25,753 bases of DNA from an uncultured Methanobrevibacter sp. (GCF_900316895.1 NZ_ONER01000054.1:1-25753); one strand, 5' to 3'; shown: positions 8,016 to 18,238, counted from the first letter of the stretch. Made by a program: numbers and translations. The notes: a model not told the origin generated them from the letters alone.

Positions 8016-11000
8016 ATGAATAAAAATAATGTGATGATAATTTTCTTATTGACAATGGCATTATTCTGTTTGCTTAACGTTGCAGCTGCAAGCGATTTTA
8101 ATGATACTTCAATAAGCGAGGTTGATGAAGCTGTGCTTGGTGTTAGTGACTTTGATACAATTAATGAAAGTGCTGTTGAAAGTGAAGTTGATGATGATGT
8201 GCTTGGTGTTAGTGACATTGAATCGATTGATGAAAGTGGAGACAACGTATTATCTTATTCAAATGATCAAGATGTTCTCTCAACATCTTATGTTGTAAAT
8301 AATTTTGCTGAATTTGCCGACGCAATATATAATGCAGAAAGTGGGAGCACTATTTATTTCAAAAAAGATATTGTAAACTACGATTTGTCTTACGTCAGGT
8401 TGGCTCATGGAAGTGATATTGTTGTTGAGGGTAACGGGCACACCCTTGATGGTTATGGATATACAGGGAATTTAATTGCAATTCTTCAAAAGGGGATTAC
8501 TCTTCGTAATATAGTTTTTACTAATTGTACCACTGCTGTTTATATACCATCGGAATGTACTGGAAACATTGAACATTGTACATTTATTAATAATGTTATT
8601 AAATATGATGACGATGCACTTATTTTTATTTCTCAAGGAGGGTCATTAAATATTAAAGATTGTAATTTTGAGAATAACAAGGGATTAAAATTTACTGGAT
8701 CCGTTTATATTCTACCTGGAGGGATTGCATATATTGAAAATTGTAATTTCAGAAATAATCGTGGAATTTTGGGAGGAGCCATTTATAACCGGGGTTCCCT
8801 TAATATTCAAGGATCAACATTCACAGGCAATTATGCAGGAGATAACGGAGGTGCAATTTATTCTGAAACAGAGTTTAAATGTCAAGGAAGTAAATTTTAT
8901 TCGAATAGTGCAAATAATAAAGGTGGGGCAATATATACTGTAAATAATCTCTCCAATGAAGTTAACGGTTTGGAATTTGCAGACAATTATGCACGTTTTG
9001 GAGGGGCAATTTATTGTGAAAAAGATATAAATTTAAAATCAATTAATTTTAGAAACAATCGCGCATTTATGGGTGGAGCAATATATACTAAATCTGGTAA
9101 GATTAATTCATCTACTTTTACAAATAATGCCGCCGAGCCATATATTAATACAACTGACGGAATTTCCCAATTTACTTTTACATATATTGCAAGGGAAAAT
9201 TATTTTAATGCAGTATATGCTGAATCCGGAGTACTTGAATTTGATTGTATCAATGATAATGGTGGAACTGGCTGGAATGATAATATAAGTCAGGTTAACT
9301 TAAATCGTGTATTGGACCAGGATATTCAAATAACAATCAAAGATGAAAACAATGTGCTTTTAGACGTAATCTACAATACCGGCAAATTGGGTGAAGTTTC
9401 CGTAACTAAATTTTTATTCAAAAATGGTTACTATACCTATACAGTAACACAATCCCCAAGTCAGTATTATAAGAGTTATACCAGTCCTAATTCAAATCTT
9501 GTCTTTACCGGAACGATTAATGTAAATATTAGTGATTTTGACCGTTTCCAATTTTTAATCGACAGCACTGATGAAAACACAACAATCAATTTGACCGGCG
9601 ATTATAATTATCTGGCTGGAGGCAGTGAATTAATTGATGGAATATGCATCAATAAGAGCTTGACCATTGACGGTAATTTCTTCACTTTTGATGCATGTGG
9701 CCTATCATCTATCTTTAAATTAACTTCACATAAAGAGATAATATTTAAAAATATCAATTTGATCAACTCTAATGGTTCTGCAATTTATTCCGAAAACTGT
9801 AAAATTATTATTGAAAACTCCAATTTCACAAACAATACCGGATGGAATGGTGGGGCAATTTACAATTCATATGAAACAATTATTATAAATTCCAATTTCA
9901 CAAATAATACTGCTCATGCCCCTGAAGGTAATTACGGGTATGGCCTTGGTGGAGCCGTATTTGGAGGGAATGCATATATCATGGGGTGCAATTTCATCTC
10001 AAACCATGCAAACGAGGGCGGTGCAATATATTTAAATAATTCCAACGTTAATAATTCCCTCTTTGAAAATAATGATGCACAAAGTACGGGAGCAGCATAT
10101 GTTCAATTTGAAAGCATAATGTCCAATTCCATATTTGTAAACAACACTGCCCTGCGTACTGGAGCAATGTTCTGCAGAGTCCCTAATATTTCCAATATTA
10201 CATTCATAAATAATCATGCAGCTATGTGGGGTTCTCTTTATATACAATGGATTGGTCAGGATTTACTTCAGATGATGGGAATATATTTAGATGATGAGGT
10301 TTATCAGGAGTTACAGAGCCGAGATTGCATCGTTAAAGATTGTAAATTCATTAACAATAAACATATCGAAAATGAATATAACCACCAGAGAAACGATATT
10401 GCAATCGAGAATCAAACTGTTATAATCACACAGTCAATCTTTTTAAACACTATTGATGGAAGCACTCCTATTTATATTAGAGAAGACTCTGGTGAGGGCA
10501 GGGCTAATGTCAATTACTGTTGGTTTGGAAACATCAGTGATACAAGCTCACTGATTAATATAGGATCAATTGACAATTACCTTATCTTAGAAACAACCCC
10601 ATTAAAGATGACTGAAAATACTATTGAAGTCTATTTTGTGCTCTACAACTCCACCACCGGTGAGTTAATTAACATTACAGAGGTTCCTTCCGATGTTTCA
10701 TTTAACGCTTCCAGTGAAACAGGAATCTGTGATGACAACGTTTCATTGGTGAATAATAAGGGCGCACTAACTTATATGAACGGGGAATTGTCCAATGATA
10801 CATTAACATTAACCTATCATGGTTCTGACTTCAAATTTGCAGTGAATTATGATTCCAGAGGATTATTCACTGATTTGTCTAATTTAATAGATAATGCAGA
10901 TACTTCTTTAGATTTATCATATGATTTTAAATTTAACCCTGTTTATGATATGGATTACTATGATGGAATCAAAATCGGAAAGGTAATTTCCATTATTGGA

Positions 11001-14000
11001 AATGGTTTCTGTATTGACGGAAATGATGCCAACTCAGTATTTCTAATCAATTCGGATAGTGTATCATTGAATAATTTGACAATTTTAAACTTGCATGTTC
11101 CGATTTATTGGACTGGAGATAATGGTACAGTTAAGGATATTTCATTTGAGAATAATACCGGTAATGACCTATTGGTGGTGACTGATTCCCAGAATATGAA
11201 TATTTTAAAATCCAATTTTACAGACAATAATGTTGGTGACGGATTTGCAGTAAACATTATCAACAGTAGTGCAACAGTTAAAGAGTCATTCTTTAAAAAT
11301 AATGGAAAATTGGTAAGTATTTTTGCAGATAACAACAGTAAATTATTTTTAAGTAAAAATGAATTGAATGATGAAGCCATAATGGTTTATGGTGAAATCA
11401 CTTCTGAAACAAGCAGCTATGTCTGTGACAATAAAACATTTACAAATTATTACATGGAGGATAACTTATTAACTGCAAGCATAAAAGATGACAATAACAA
11501 TACTGTTCTTGTAAATGAACTGTTATTTGTAGATGATGAGAATGAAACCTGCGGATCGTTAAATCAGACCACATATCAACTAAACAGGAAATTTGCTTCA
11601 GGAAATTATACTGTCACTGTTAAATCAAAATCACTTCTAAACAATGTGGTTTATAGTGCCAGATACATTATACTTAAATTCAATTCATCAGTCACTATCA
11701 TGCCAATTCCTATAATAACTTATGGAGAATCATTGATTGTTGATTTAAGTATTGAGAATAAAACATTGTCTGAATACGTCATTTACGATAAAAACGGCAA
11801 CATTCTTAAAAATGGAAGTGTTGATAATAATCAACTGATAATATCCAATCTGGTTGCAGGAAACCATACAATAAAAATCATTAACTTCGAAAGCGATGCA
11901 TTTTATGAGGACATCGCCTATGAAATGTTTACAGTCAATAAGGCCAATTCAAAAATAACTGTCAACATCACAGATGTGCGCTATGTCGATTTGACACAAA
12001 TCAACTTTGATATAGAAAATCGTACTGATGTTTGTGGTGTCATTAGGAATTTGGAAACAAATTCAACAATCGAATTTGAAAATATCACTTCAAATTCCAT
12101 AAATATATTTTTGGATGTTGGACAATACCTATTGACACTTTCAAATTTAGGAAATGAAAATTATACAAATTGCACCGTAGAGACAGTATTCAATTCACTG
12201 AAAGTGAACTCCATAATCAGATTATCTAAACAGGCCATATTCTCATATGGGGACGTTCGCGTTAATTTTGGTGTTGAAAATTTCACTTCCATACGTTTAA
12301 TAATCATGAATGATGCTGGAGATATAATATTTGATGAAGATGACTTGACTTTTCCATTTGAACCTGATTTGAATGTTGGAAATTATAATATGACCATTAT
12401 TAATCAAGAATCAAGATTAGTTGAGCAAAGCATGGATTCAAAAATGATTGAAGTAATTCCGGCTGAAAACAATATTGTAATCAGTGCAGACACTGTCGAA
12501 TATGGGTTAAATACAACAATAACAGTAAAAGCTGATGTGGACGGCAATTATACGGTTCAAATCAATGATGAAAAAGTAATCATTGAAGTTAAAAACGGTA
12601 CTGGAAATGCAAGCATCCCACTGGATGTTGGAACTTATACTCCAACCACATTCTTCAGCAATGAAAATTATGATGAGATTATAGAAATCCATAGTTTTAA
12701 AGTTCTTAAAGCGAATATTAATTTAGAATTCGATTTAGATGAGATATTTGTAAATAAAAATGTCACTGGAAAAGTTATTTCACAGTTTGATGGATATTAC
12801 AGTTTGATTTTCAACAATACTGTCCAAATCATTACAGTTGTTAACAATGTCTATGAATTCGATTTGGGTCTATTGGCCGACGGAACATATAATATAACAG
12901 TCACATTTAATCAGACAGACAGATATAATGAAAAAACAGTTTCAGCAACATTTAAAACCATGAATGTTGATAAAACAACACCGAATATCAGTGTCGCTAG
13001 CAGTAATGTCGTATATCCTAATGAGGTCATCATTAATTTAACAAGCGATGCGGCAGGTAAATACGTCATAAAAATTGCCGATCAGAGTATAATCATTGAC
13101 TTAAATGCTAATGAAATGAAATCAGTGGTATTCAAAGGCATAAAAGCGGGAATATATTGTATCAATGTAACATTTAATGAAACAGAAAATTACACCAGTG
13201 CAGTAAACGATACAGTTAGTGTTAGTGTTTTAAAGGCCACTCCAACTATATCTGTAAGTGCTGAAAGCACAGTTTATCCTGGTGATTTGATTGTGAATGT
13301 CACTGGCAATGTTGGAGGCAAGTATACTGTTAAGGTTGGCAATCAGCAAAAAGAGATTGATTTGGTTGCTAATGTTGTTGGAAATGTAGCATTTGCTGGT
13401 TTGTCTGCAAAAGAGTACACAATAAATGTTGAATATGCTGAAACTGAAAATTATACTGCAGCATTAAATGACACAGTTAAAGTAAGTGTTTTAAAGGCTA
13501 CTCCAACTATTAATGTCAGTGCTGAAAATGCAACCTATTCGAGTGATGTTATTATTACCGTTATCACTGATGCTGGCGGTAAATACAATATAACTGTTGG
13601 AAACCAAACCAAAGAGGAAATATTGACTGCAAGCACAAATACAATAACATTCACAGGAGTTAAAGTTGGAAACTATACAATAACCGTCAAATACGCTGAA
13701 AGTGAAAACTACACAGACGCAATAAATGACACTGTCAAAGTTAGTGTGCTGAAAAACGAAGCTTTCGAACCTGAAATAACCGCAACAAACACTGCAAACG
13801 AAACCGTTATAACATTCACTTTCCCTGAAGATGCTACAGGAAACGTTACAGTTATAGTTGACGGCAAACAATACAACGCAACAGTAGAAAACGGCAAAGC
13901 AGTTATAACCATGCCGCTGATACCATTAGACAGCACTGTGGACTTTGAATACACTGGTGATGAAAACTATCCTGCAAAATCCAAAAAAACAAGCATTGCA

Positions 14001-14711
14001 AACGTCACAGCAATCATAAAAGCAACTGACATGACCAGAGGATACGACAGTGGTGTAGACTATCAGGTAACAGTCGTTGACGGAAACGGAAACCCAATGG
14101 CTAAAAAACAGGTCACATTCATCATAAACGGCAACAAATACAACGCCACTACTGATGATAAAGGTATTGCTGTTTTAAACATCAAATTGGCAATTGGAAC
14201 ATATGCAGTGACAACTGTAAACCCATTAAACAACGACAATATCACCAAAACAGTTAAAATCACTACCAGAATCACTGGAAACAAAAACGTTGACACATAC
14301 TATGCCAAAAACTATGCATACAAGATTCAAATCATCGGAGATGACGGTAAACCTGTCGGATCAAATGTTGCGGTCAAAGTGACAGTGAACGGAAAAGTGC
14401 AAACACTGAAAACTGATAAGAATGGCTACATTACCTTGAAATTCACCAAAACATACCTTCCAAAAACATACACAGTAACCGCCGAATACAAAGGAATCAA
14501 AGTGACAAACAAGGTAAAAGTAAAACAGATCCTAACCCTCAAAAAGGTTAAAGTCAAAAAATCCGCCAAAAAACTCATACTGAAAGCCACCTTAAAAGAA
14601 GGCAAAAAAGCACTTAAAAACAAAAAAGTGACCTTCAAGTTCAAAGGCAAAAAATACAAGGCAAAAACCAACAAAAAGGAAAGACACTGTAAAAAGAAGC
14701 GTAAAAGTTAA
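8016..14711 (+). CDS. Giant adhesin-like protein, beta-helix plus Ig-like repeats
   Basis: This 2,231-residue protein has the same architecture as its upstream neighbour. A signal peptide (about residues 1-26, ending NVAAAS) precedes an acidic spacer with a 22-residue repeat carrying VLGVSD. Beta-helix blocks start near residues 97, 508 and 951, the first two with GGAIY rungs. Divergent Ig-like domains follow, then three regular Ig-like units (about 1655-1914) and the shared C-terminal cassette. The first two thirds use mainly T-ending codons (AAT for Asn), while the cassette is richer in C-ending codons, suggesting a mosaic origin. The ATG is preceded by GGGAGTGGTG. The tail is truncated: after KTNKK it reads ERHCKKKRKS, because about 83 bases are missing relative to the copy ending at 607. 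The protein is probably a secreted wall-associated adhesin; its binding target is unknown. Confidence 0.9.
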   Translation: MNKNNVMIIFLLTMALFCLLNVAAASDFNDTSISEVDEAVLGVSDFDTINESAVESEVDDDVLGVSDIESIDESGDNVLSYSNDQDVLSTSYVVNNFAEFADAIYNAESGSTIYFKKDIVNYDLSYVRLAHGSDIVVEGNGHTLDGYGYTGNLIAILQKGITLRNIVFTNCTTAVYIPSECTGNIEHCTFINNVIKYDDDALIFISQGGSLNIKDCNFENNKGLKFTGSVYILPGGIAYIENCNFRNNRGILGGAIYNRGSLNIQGSTFTGNYAGDNGGAIYSETEFKCQGSKFYSNSANNKGGAIYTVNNLSNEVNGLEFADNYARFGGAIYCEKDINLKSINFRNNRAFMGGAIYTKSGKINSSTFTNNAAEPYINTTDGISQFTFTYIARENYFNAVYAESGVLEFDCINDNGGTGWNDNISQVNLNRVLDQDIQITIKDENNVLLDVIYNTGKLGEVSVTKFLFKNGYYTYTVTQSPSQYYKSYTSPNSNLVFTGTINVNISDFDRFQFLIDSTDENTTINLTGDYNYLAGGSELIDGICINKSLTIDGNFFTFDACGLSSIFKLTSHKEIIFKNINLINSNGSAIYSENCKIIIENSNFTNNTGWNGGAIYNSYETIIINSNFTNNTAHAPEGNYGYGLGGAVFGGNAYIMGCNFISNHANEGGAIYLNNSNVNNSLFENNDAQSTGAAYVQFESIMSNSIFVNNTALRTGAMFCRVPNISNITFINNHAAMWGSLYIQWIGQDLLQMMGIYLDDEVYQELQSRDCIVKDCKFINNKHIENEYNHQRNDIAIENQTVIITQSIFLNTIDGSTPIYIREDSGEGRANVNYCWFGNISDTSSLINIGSIDNYLILETTPLKMTENTIEVYFVLYNSTTGELINITEVPSDVSFNASSETGICDDNVSLVNNKGALTYMNGELSNDTLTLTYHGSDFKFAVNYDSRGLFTDLSNLIDNADTSLDLSYDFKFNPVYDMDYYDGIKIGKVISIIGNGFCIDGNDANSVFLINSDSVSLNNLTILNLHVPIYWTGDNGTVKDISFENNTGNDLLVVTDSQNMNILKSNFTDNNVGDGFAVNIINSSATVKESFFKNNGKLVSIFADNNSKLFLSKNELNDEAIMVYGEITSETSSYVCDNKTFTNYYMEDNLLTASIKDDNNNTVLVNELLFVDDENETCGSLNQTTYQLNRKFASGNYTVTVKSKSLLNNVVYSARYIILKFNSSVTIMPIPIITYGESLIVDLSIENKTLSEYVIYDKNGNILKNGSVDNNQLIISNLVAGNHTIKIINFESDAFYEDIAYEMFTVNKANSKITVNITDVRYVDLTQINFDIENRTDVCGVIRNLETNSTIEFENITSNSINIFLDVGQYLLTLSNLGNENYTNCTVETVFNSLKVNSIIRLSKQAIFSYGDVRVNFGVENFTSIRLIIMNDAGDIIFDEDDLTFPFEPDLNVGNYNMTIINQESRLVEQSMDSKMIEVIPAENNIVISADTVEYGLNTTITVKADVDGNYTVQINDEKVIIEVKNGTGNASIPLDVGTYTPTTFFSNENYDEIIEIHSFKVLKANINLEFDLDEIFVNKNVTGKVISQFDGYYSLIFNNTVQIITVVNNVYEFDLGLLADGTYNITVTFNQTDRYNEKTVSATFKTMNVDKTTPNISVASSNVVYPNEVIINLTSDAAGKYVIKIADQSIIIDLNANEMKSVVFKGIKAGIYCINVTFNETENYTSAVNDTVSVSVLKATPTISVSAESTVYPGDLIVNVTGNVGGKYTVKVGNQQKEIDLVANVVGNVAFAGLSAKEYTINVEYAETENYTAALNDTVKVSVLKATPTINVSAENATYSSDVIITVITDAGGKYNITVGNQTKEEILTASTNTITFTGVKVGNYTITVKYAESENYTDAINDTVKVSVLKNEAFEPEITATNTANETVITFTFPEDATGNVTVIVDGKQYNATVENGKAVITMPLIPLDSTVDFEYTGDENYPAKSKKTSIANVTAIIKATDMTRGYDSGVDYQVTVVDGNGNPMAKKQVTFIINGNKYNATTDDKGIAVLNIKLAIGTYAVTTVNPLNNDNITKTVKITTRITGNKNVDTYYAKNYAYKIQIIGDDGKPVGSNVAVKVTVNGKVQTLKTDKNGYITLKFTKTYLPKTYTVTAEYKGIKVTNKVKVKQILTLKKVKVKKSAKKLILKATLKEGKKALKNKKVTFKFKGKKYKAKTNKKERHCKKKRKS
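12978..13757 (+). repeat. Three tandem Ig-like units, 261-base period
   Basis: Units start at 12978, 13239 and 13500. They encode the same module as the four-unit array at 5299-6339. The first unit is the most diverged (TPNISVASSNVVYPNE). The last is nearly identical to the last unit of the other array (KYNITVGNQTKEE through NDTVKVSVLKN), so the shared cassette effectively begins there. Confidence 0.85.
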
Positions 14712-14718
14712 AAAATAG
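13500..14718 (+). repeat. Shared adhesin C-terminal cassette, copy 3
   Basis: This copy is nearly identical to 6082-7366, with its final part also matching 1-607. It lacks about 83 bases at 14679-14688, exactly where copy 2 lacks 17. The ancestral stop codon (TAG at 14716-14718) lies 7 bases beyond the stop now used, and copy 2 has the same 7-base offset. Confidence 0.8.
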
Positions 14719-14750
14719 AGAATATCAAAATTCTCTATCATTTTTTATTT
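14716..14750 (+). terminator. Hairpin plus T-run terminator of the third adhesin gene
   Basis: TAGAGAAT (14716-14723) pairs with ATTCTCTA (14730-14737), followed by a T-run at 14741-14746. The stem is identical to that at 605-626. Confidence 0.7.
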
Positions 14751-14774
14751 TTTATTTAAACCTCACCTAATTTA

Positions 14775-14817
14775 TTTATATCTTGTATTCTGAAAAATAA
14801 TATTAATGAATCGAGGG
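14775..14817 (+). promoter_or_regulatory. Promoter and ribosome site of the fourth adhesin gene
   Basis: TTTATATC at 14775-14782 is a good archaeal TATA box and predicts a transcription start near 14805. GAGGG at 14813-14817 is the ribosome site, with a suitable gap to the ATG at 14825. The gene therefore probably has its own promoter after the terminator at 14716. Confidence 0.5.
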
Positions 14818-14824
14818 AATAAAT

Positions 14825-17338
14825 ATGAATTTTAAAAGGATAATATTGGTTAGCATTTTCCTGTTGGCAATTCTTACAATAGGATCGGTAAGCGCAAATG
14901 ACAATATGACAGAAGAACTTTCAAGCATTGATGATGAAGTCACTGCTGAAATAGATGACTTGAATACAGAATTAACTGAAGGAAATGAAGCGGAAAATGG
15001 CACATTTGCCGACTTGAATCAATTAATATCCGAGTCTGAAGATTCAGTTGTCTTAAAACACGATTACAGTTTTAATTCAACACGAGATGAGGGATATAAA
15101 AGTGGTATTGTAATTCAAAAAAGCAACCTGGTTATAGATGGTGCCGGCCACACAATTGACGGAAAAGGCCTTGCCTGTATGTTTAATGTAACCGGAACAA
15201 ACGTTGCCTTCAAAAACATCCAATTTATAAACGGATATACAGAAAACAAAGGTGGAGCATTATACATCACCGGAGATGCCTCCAACATAATCAACTGTAC
15301 CTTTACAAACAATAAGGCCGATGACGAAGCTGGAGCAGTATTCATAAAATCCACAGATGCAACAATCAAGGATTCAGAATTCATAAACAACACAGGAATC
15401 TACAATGGTGCACTGCTTGTAAAAGGAGAAAATACCATTATAGACAACTGCCTTTTCAAAGACAACTTTGCAAACATAAGCGCCGGAGCTGTCGGATGGT
15501 CCTATAAGAAAAATGGAATCATCAAGAATTCAATATTCATAAACAACAGTGCCATTAATGAAGGAGGAGGGGCAATATTCTGGAATAATGCTCCAAACGG
15601 TCAAATCATCAATTCAAAATTCTACAACAACACCGCAAAACCAGATGGAGGAGCAATTTTCATTAATAATGCAACCAACTTCCAAATCATCGATTCAACA
15701 TTTGAAGGAAACAATGCAACCAACCACACCATCGACTCAACATTTGATAAAAACAATGCAACCGGAAAAGGCGGAGCAGTCTACTGGTTTGGAGGAGACG
15801 GAACATTCATCCGTTCCACATTCAATAGAAATTACGCCGAAGAAGACGGAGGAGCAATATACTTAAGAGTTCAAAACGGAATAATTAAGGATTCCAATTT
15901 CACAGACAACAAAGCATTCTACAATGGTGCTGTATATATGAACAGCATTGAAGGAACCGTAATTAACTGTATCTTCACCAACAATACTGCAACTGACAGT
16001 GCAGGAGCGCTTGGATGGGTTAAAAAGGAAAACGGTACAATTGCAGATTGTACATTTAAATACAATTCAGCACCTCGTGGAGGAGCAATATTCCTGAACA
16101 ACGGAACAGAATTCTACATCAGTTCTTCCGTATTTGAAAACAACAATGCAAGCCAACACGGAGGAGCCATCTTCTGGGACAGCGGAAACGAAGGAAGAAT
16201 TGGTGGATGCATCTTCAAAAACAATTATGCCGGCGAATTAGGAGGAGCGATCTGTTGGAACAACACCGAAAACGGATACATCCATCACAGTCAATTTGAC
16301 CAAAACAAAGCGCGTGACGGCGGAGCGATATACTTCAACGTATCCAACGGATTATTAACCTATTCCAATTTCGCAAACAACAATGCAAGCCAGCACGGAG
16401 GAGCGATATATAACAGCGGTACAATAAGCATTAAAGACGATACATTTACAAATAACCGTGCAGTCGATGGAAACAATGACATAGCAGGAGACGGAAAAGT
16501 AAAATATAATGTAGACTTTGAAATAGATACAGTCGATAACGAATACGGAAAAACCGTTAAAATCATTGTTACATTAACCATTGATAATGGAACCGTAAAC
16601 AACGGTACAGTTTCAGTCATCTTAAACAATACCACATACGAAAGCAATGTGAGCAATGGCACTGCAACAATTGAAATTCCTAACCTGAATGCAGGAAACT
16701 ATGACCTTAACATGACATACACCGGCGATTCAACATATAACAACTACACAGAAAAATACAACCTGATCATCACAAAACAGGATGTTGAAATAACCGGAAA
16801 GGCCAAAAGCTATGTTATCAATTACGGCGGAAAGTACTCCGTTACCGTTAAAGGCATTGCCGGTTCAAAAGTGATATTCAGATTATCCAATAAAGTTATC
16901 CTAACTGCAATTACAGATTCAAACGGCATTGCAAGCATCACATTTACCCCAAAAATGCTCAAAACTGCAAAAGCGGGTAAAAAGAATCTATTGATAACAT
17001 TAGATGATGCCAATTATCGGGCCGCTGCAAGCTATAAAATTACAATCAACAAGGAAAAGACAAAAATGACCGCCAAGGCAAAGGCTTTCAAAAGAACTGT
17101 CAAGGCCAAAAAATACACAATGACCCTGAAAAACAGTAAGGGAAAGGCAGTCAAGAAAGTTAAAGTTACCCTAAAAGTTAATGGTAAAACCTATAAGGCA
17201 ACCACCAACGCCAAAGGTAAAGCTACATTTAAAATAACCAAATTGACTAAAAGAGGTAAATTCACTGCCAAAATTAACTTTAAGGAAAATGCATACTATA
17301 AGGCATCCTCCAAAAAAGTAAAAATCACTATCAGATAA
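14825..17338 (+). CDS. Adhesin-like protein, beta-helix with basic C-terminus
   Basis: The 837-residue protein has a signal peptide (residues 1-24, ending GSVSA), an acidic spacer and a single long beta-helix from about residue 60 to 560. The helix is rich in NNSA...GGAIF/Y rungs and contains a 14-residue local duplication (DSTF...NNAT) encoded at about 15691-15760. One Ig-like domain follows (about 565-655). Two basic beta-rich modules then end in a strongly cationic tail (KVTLKVNGKTYKATTNAKGK to KVKITIR). The tail differs from the cassette of the three upstream adhesins but has the same character, so it may serve the same wall-binding purpose (inference). There is no LPXTG motif or C-terminal membrane helix. 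The protein is probably secreted to the cell surface; its ligand is unknown. Confidence 0.9.
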   Translation: MNFKRIILVSIFLLAILTIGSVSANDNMTEELSSIDDEVTAEIDDLNTELTEGNEAENGTFADLNQLISESEDSVVLKHDYSFNSTRDEGYKSGIVIQKSNLVIDGAGHTIDGKGLACMFNVTGTNVAFKNIQFINGYTENKGGALYITGDASNIINCTFTNNKADDEAGAVFIKSTDATIKDSEFINNTGIYNGALLVKGENTIIDNCLFKDNFANISAGAVGWSYKKNGIIKNSIFINNSAINEGGGAIFWNNAPNGQIINSKFYNNTAKPDGGAIFINNATNFQIIDSTFEGNNATNHTIDSTFDKNNATGKGGAVYWFGGDGTFIRSTFNRNYAEEDGGAIYLRVQNGIIKDSNFTDNKAFYNGAVYMNSIEGTVINCIFTNNTATDSAGALGWVKKENGTIADCTFKYNSAPRGGAIFLNNGTEFYISSSVFENNNASQHGGAIFWDSGNEGRIGGCIFKNNYAGELGGAICWNNTENGYIHHSQFDQNKARDGGAIYFNVSNGLLTYSNFANNNASQHGGAIYNSGTISIKDDTFTNNRAVDGNNDIAGDGKVKYNVDFEIDTVDNEYGKTVKIIVTLTIDNGTVNNGTVSVILNNTTYESNVSNGTATIEIPNLNAGNYDLNMTYTGDSTYNNYTEKYNLIITKQDVEITGKAKSYVINYGGKYSVTVKGIAGSKVIFRLSNKVILTAITDSNGIASITFTPKMLKTAKAGKKNLLITLDDANYRAAASYKITINKEKTKMTAKAKAFKRTVKAKKYTMTLKNSKGKAVKKVKVTLKVNGKTYKATTNAKGKATFKITKLTKRGKFTAKINFKENAYYKASSKKVKITIR

Positions 17339-17372
17339 GGATTTGAATCAAATCCTTGTCACTTATTTTTTT
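17336..17372 (+). terminator. Hairpin plus T-run terminator of the fourth adhesin gene
   Basis: AAGGATTT (17337-17344) pairs with AAATCCTT (17350-17357) around GAATC. A short GTCAC spacer then leads to a T-rich run at about 17363-17371. Confidence 0.6.
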
Positions 17373-17477
17373 AAATCTACATCACTTAACTAATTTTTAT
17401 ATGATTAATACTTTAAATCCATTAAATTAAAAGTAAGCATCAAAATTATTAGAATAGATTATAAAAATAGTAAAATA

Positions 17478-17513
17478 ATTATAGCTAAAATCAATTAAAG
17501 GCATAGCTATAAT
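17478..17513 (-). terminator. Inverted repeat at the end of the tRNA methyltransferase gene
   Basis: ATTATAGCTA (17478-17487) and TAGCTATAAT (17504-17513) are exact 10-base inverted repeats that overlap the minus-strand stop codon. On the minus strand a T-rich stretch follows, which fits termination of the htpX-methyltransferase transcript. The stem is AT-rich, so the strength is uncertain. Confidence 0.45.
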
Positions 17514-18238
17514 TTTCTTGCAAACATCAGATATCCGCTGTGGCCAACCATGCGTGTCTTTGGCCTAACCCCCTGAGTCCTGACCTCCAGGCCACGCTCC
17601 AGGGTTTCGAAAATCTCAATATTATAAAAGCCCAGCTTTTTGGCAACGCGATATGATGTTTCCGCCTGGTCAACATAAGGCGCATAAACACAAAGCCATC
17701 CACCGACATTCAGAGCTTCCAATACTTCCTCAAATATCTCAAATGGTTTGGGCAAATCCAAGAAGATCAAATCGATATTGTCCTCATCGATTCCATCCTT
17801 GATGTTCTGGTTCTTGACATGGATGTTTTCAATCCCGAACCTTTCAATGTTTTTTTGGGCGACTTCAGCAAAGTCCTCCCTGATTTCATAGGTAAACACT
17901 TCTCCTTCAGGCCCCACTACATTTCCAAAGTTAAGGGCAATGGCTCCTGCGCCGGTTCCCGCATCAACTACACGACATCCTGCGCCCAAACCGGAATGTG
18001 CCAGAACCTGTCCGATATCCTTCTGAATCAATATTGAACAGCGCCTGTCCATGATGTCAATGAAATCGTTGATGTTCGGCTTCATGATCTTGAATGTGTG
18101 GTCAAGGTGGCTTTTGACTTCATCGCCAACCTCCGCATTATCCAAAACATCGGCTTTGATGATTCCCAAATCGCTTTGAAACTCTTCACCAGGCTTTAAA
18201 ACATACTTTTTGCCACGTTCATCCAAAATCATCTTCAT
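17507..18238 (-). CDS. trmI: tRNA (adenine-N1)-methyltransferase, TrmI family
   Basis: This 243-residue class I SAM-dependent methyltransferase has motif I VVDAGTGAGAIAL at residues 90-102, a YEIRED acidic strand end near 116-121 and the catalytic-region DLPKP at 161-165. The C-terminal RPKTRMVGHSGYL is typical of the TrmI/Gcd14 family. An N-terminal small domain precedes the Rossmann fold. Family members methylate N1 of adenosine 58 (57/58 in archaea) in the tRNA T-loop, using SAM. The ATG overlaps the htpX stop codon as ATGA, with GGAG upstream, so translation is probably coupled to htpX. Length is normal for the archaeal family. Which adenines this enzyme modifies cannot be told from sequence. 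Confidence 0.88.
   Translation of the reverse strand: MKMILDERGKKYVLKPGEEFQSDLGIIKADVLDNAEVGDEVKSHLDHTFKIMKPNINDFIDIMDRRCSILIQKDIGQVLAHSGLGAGCRVVDAGTGAGAIALNFGNVVGPEGEVFTYEIREDFAEVAQKNIERFGIENIHVKNQNIKDGIDEDNIDLIFLDLPKPFEIFEEVLEALNVGGWLCVYAPYVDQAETSYRVAKKLGFYNIEIFETLERGLEVRTQGVRPKTRMVGHSGYLMFARKL

Noticed and set aside
7868..8245. Minus-strand ORF of 125 codons at the start of the third adhesin gene
   Set aside because: It lies opposite the signal peptide and acidic repeats of the real gene, is Ser/Thr-rich from reversed codons, and has no family resemblance.
13491..13871. Minus-strand ORF of 126 codons inside the Ig-like repeats
   Set aside because: Similar antisense frames occur wherever the 261-base units recur; they are a by-product of repeat composition.
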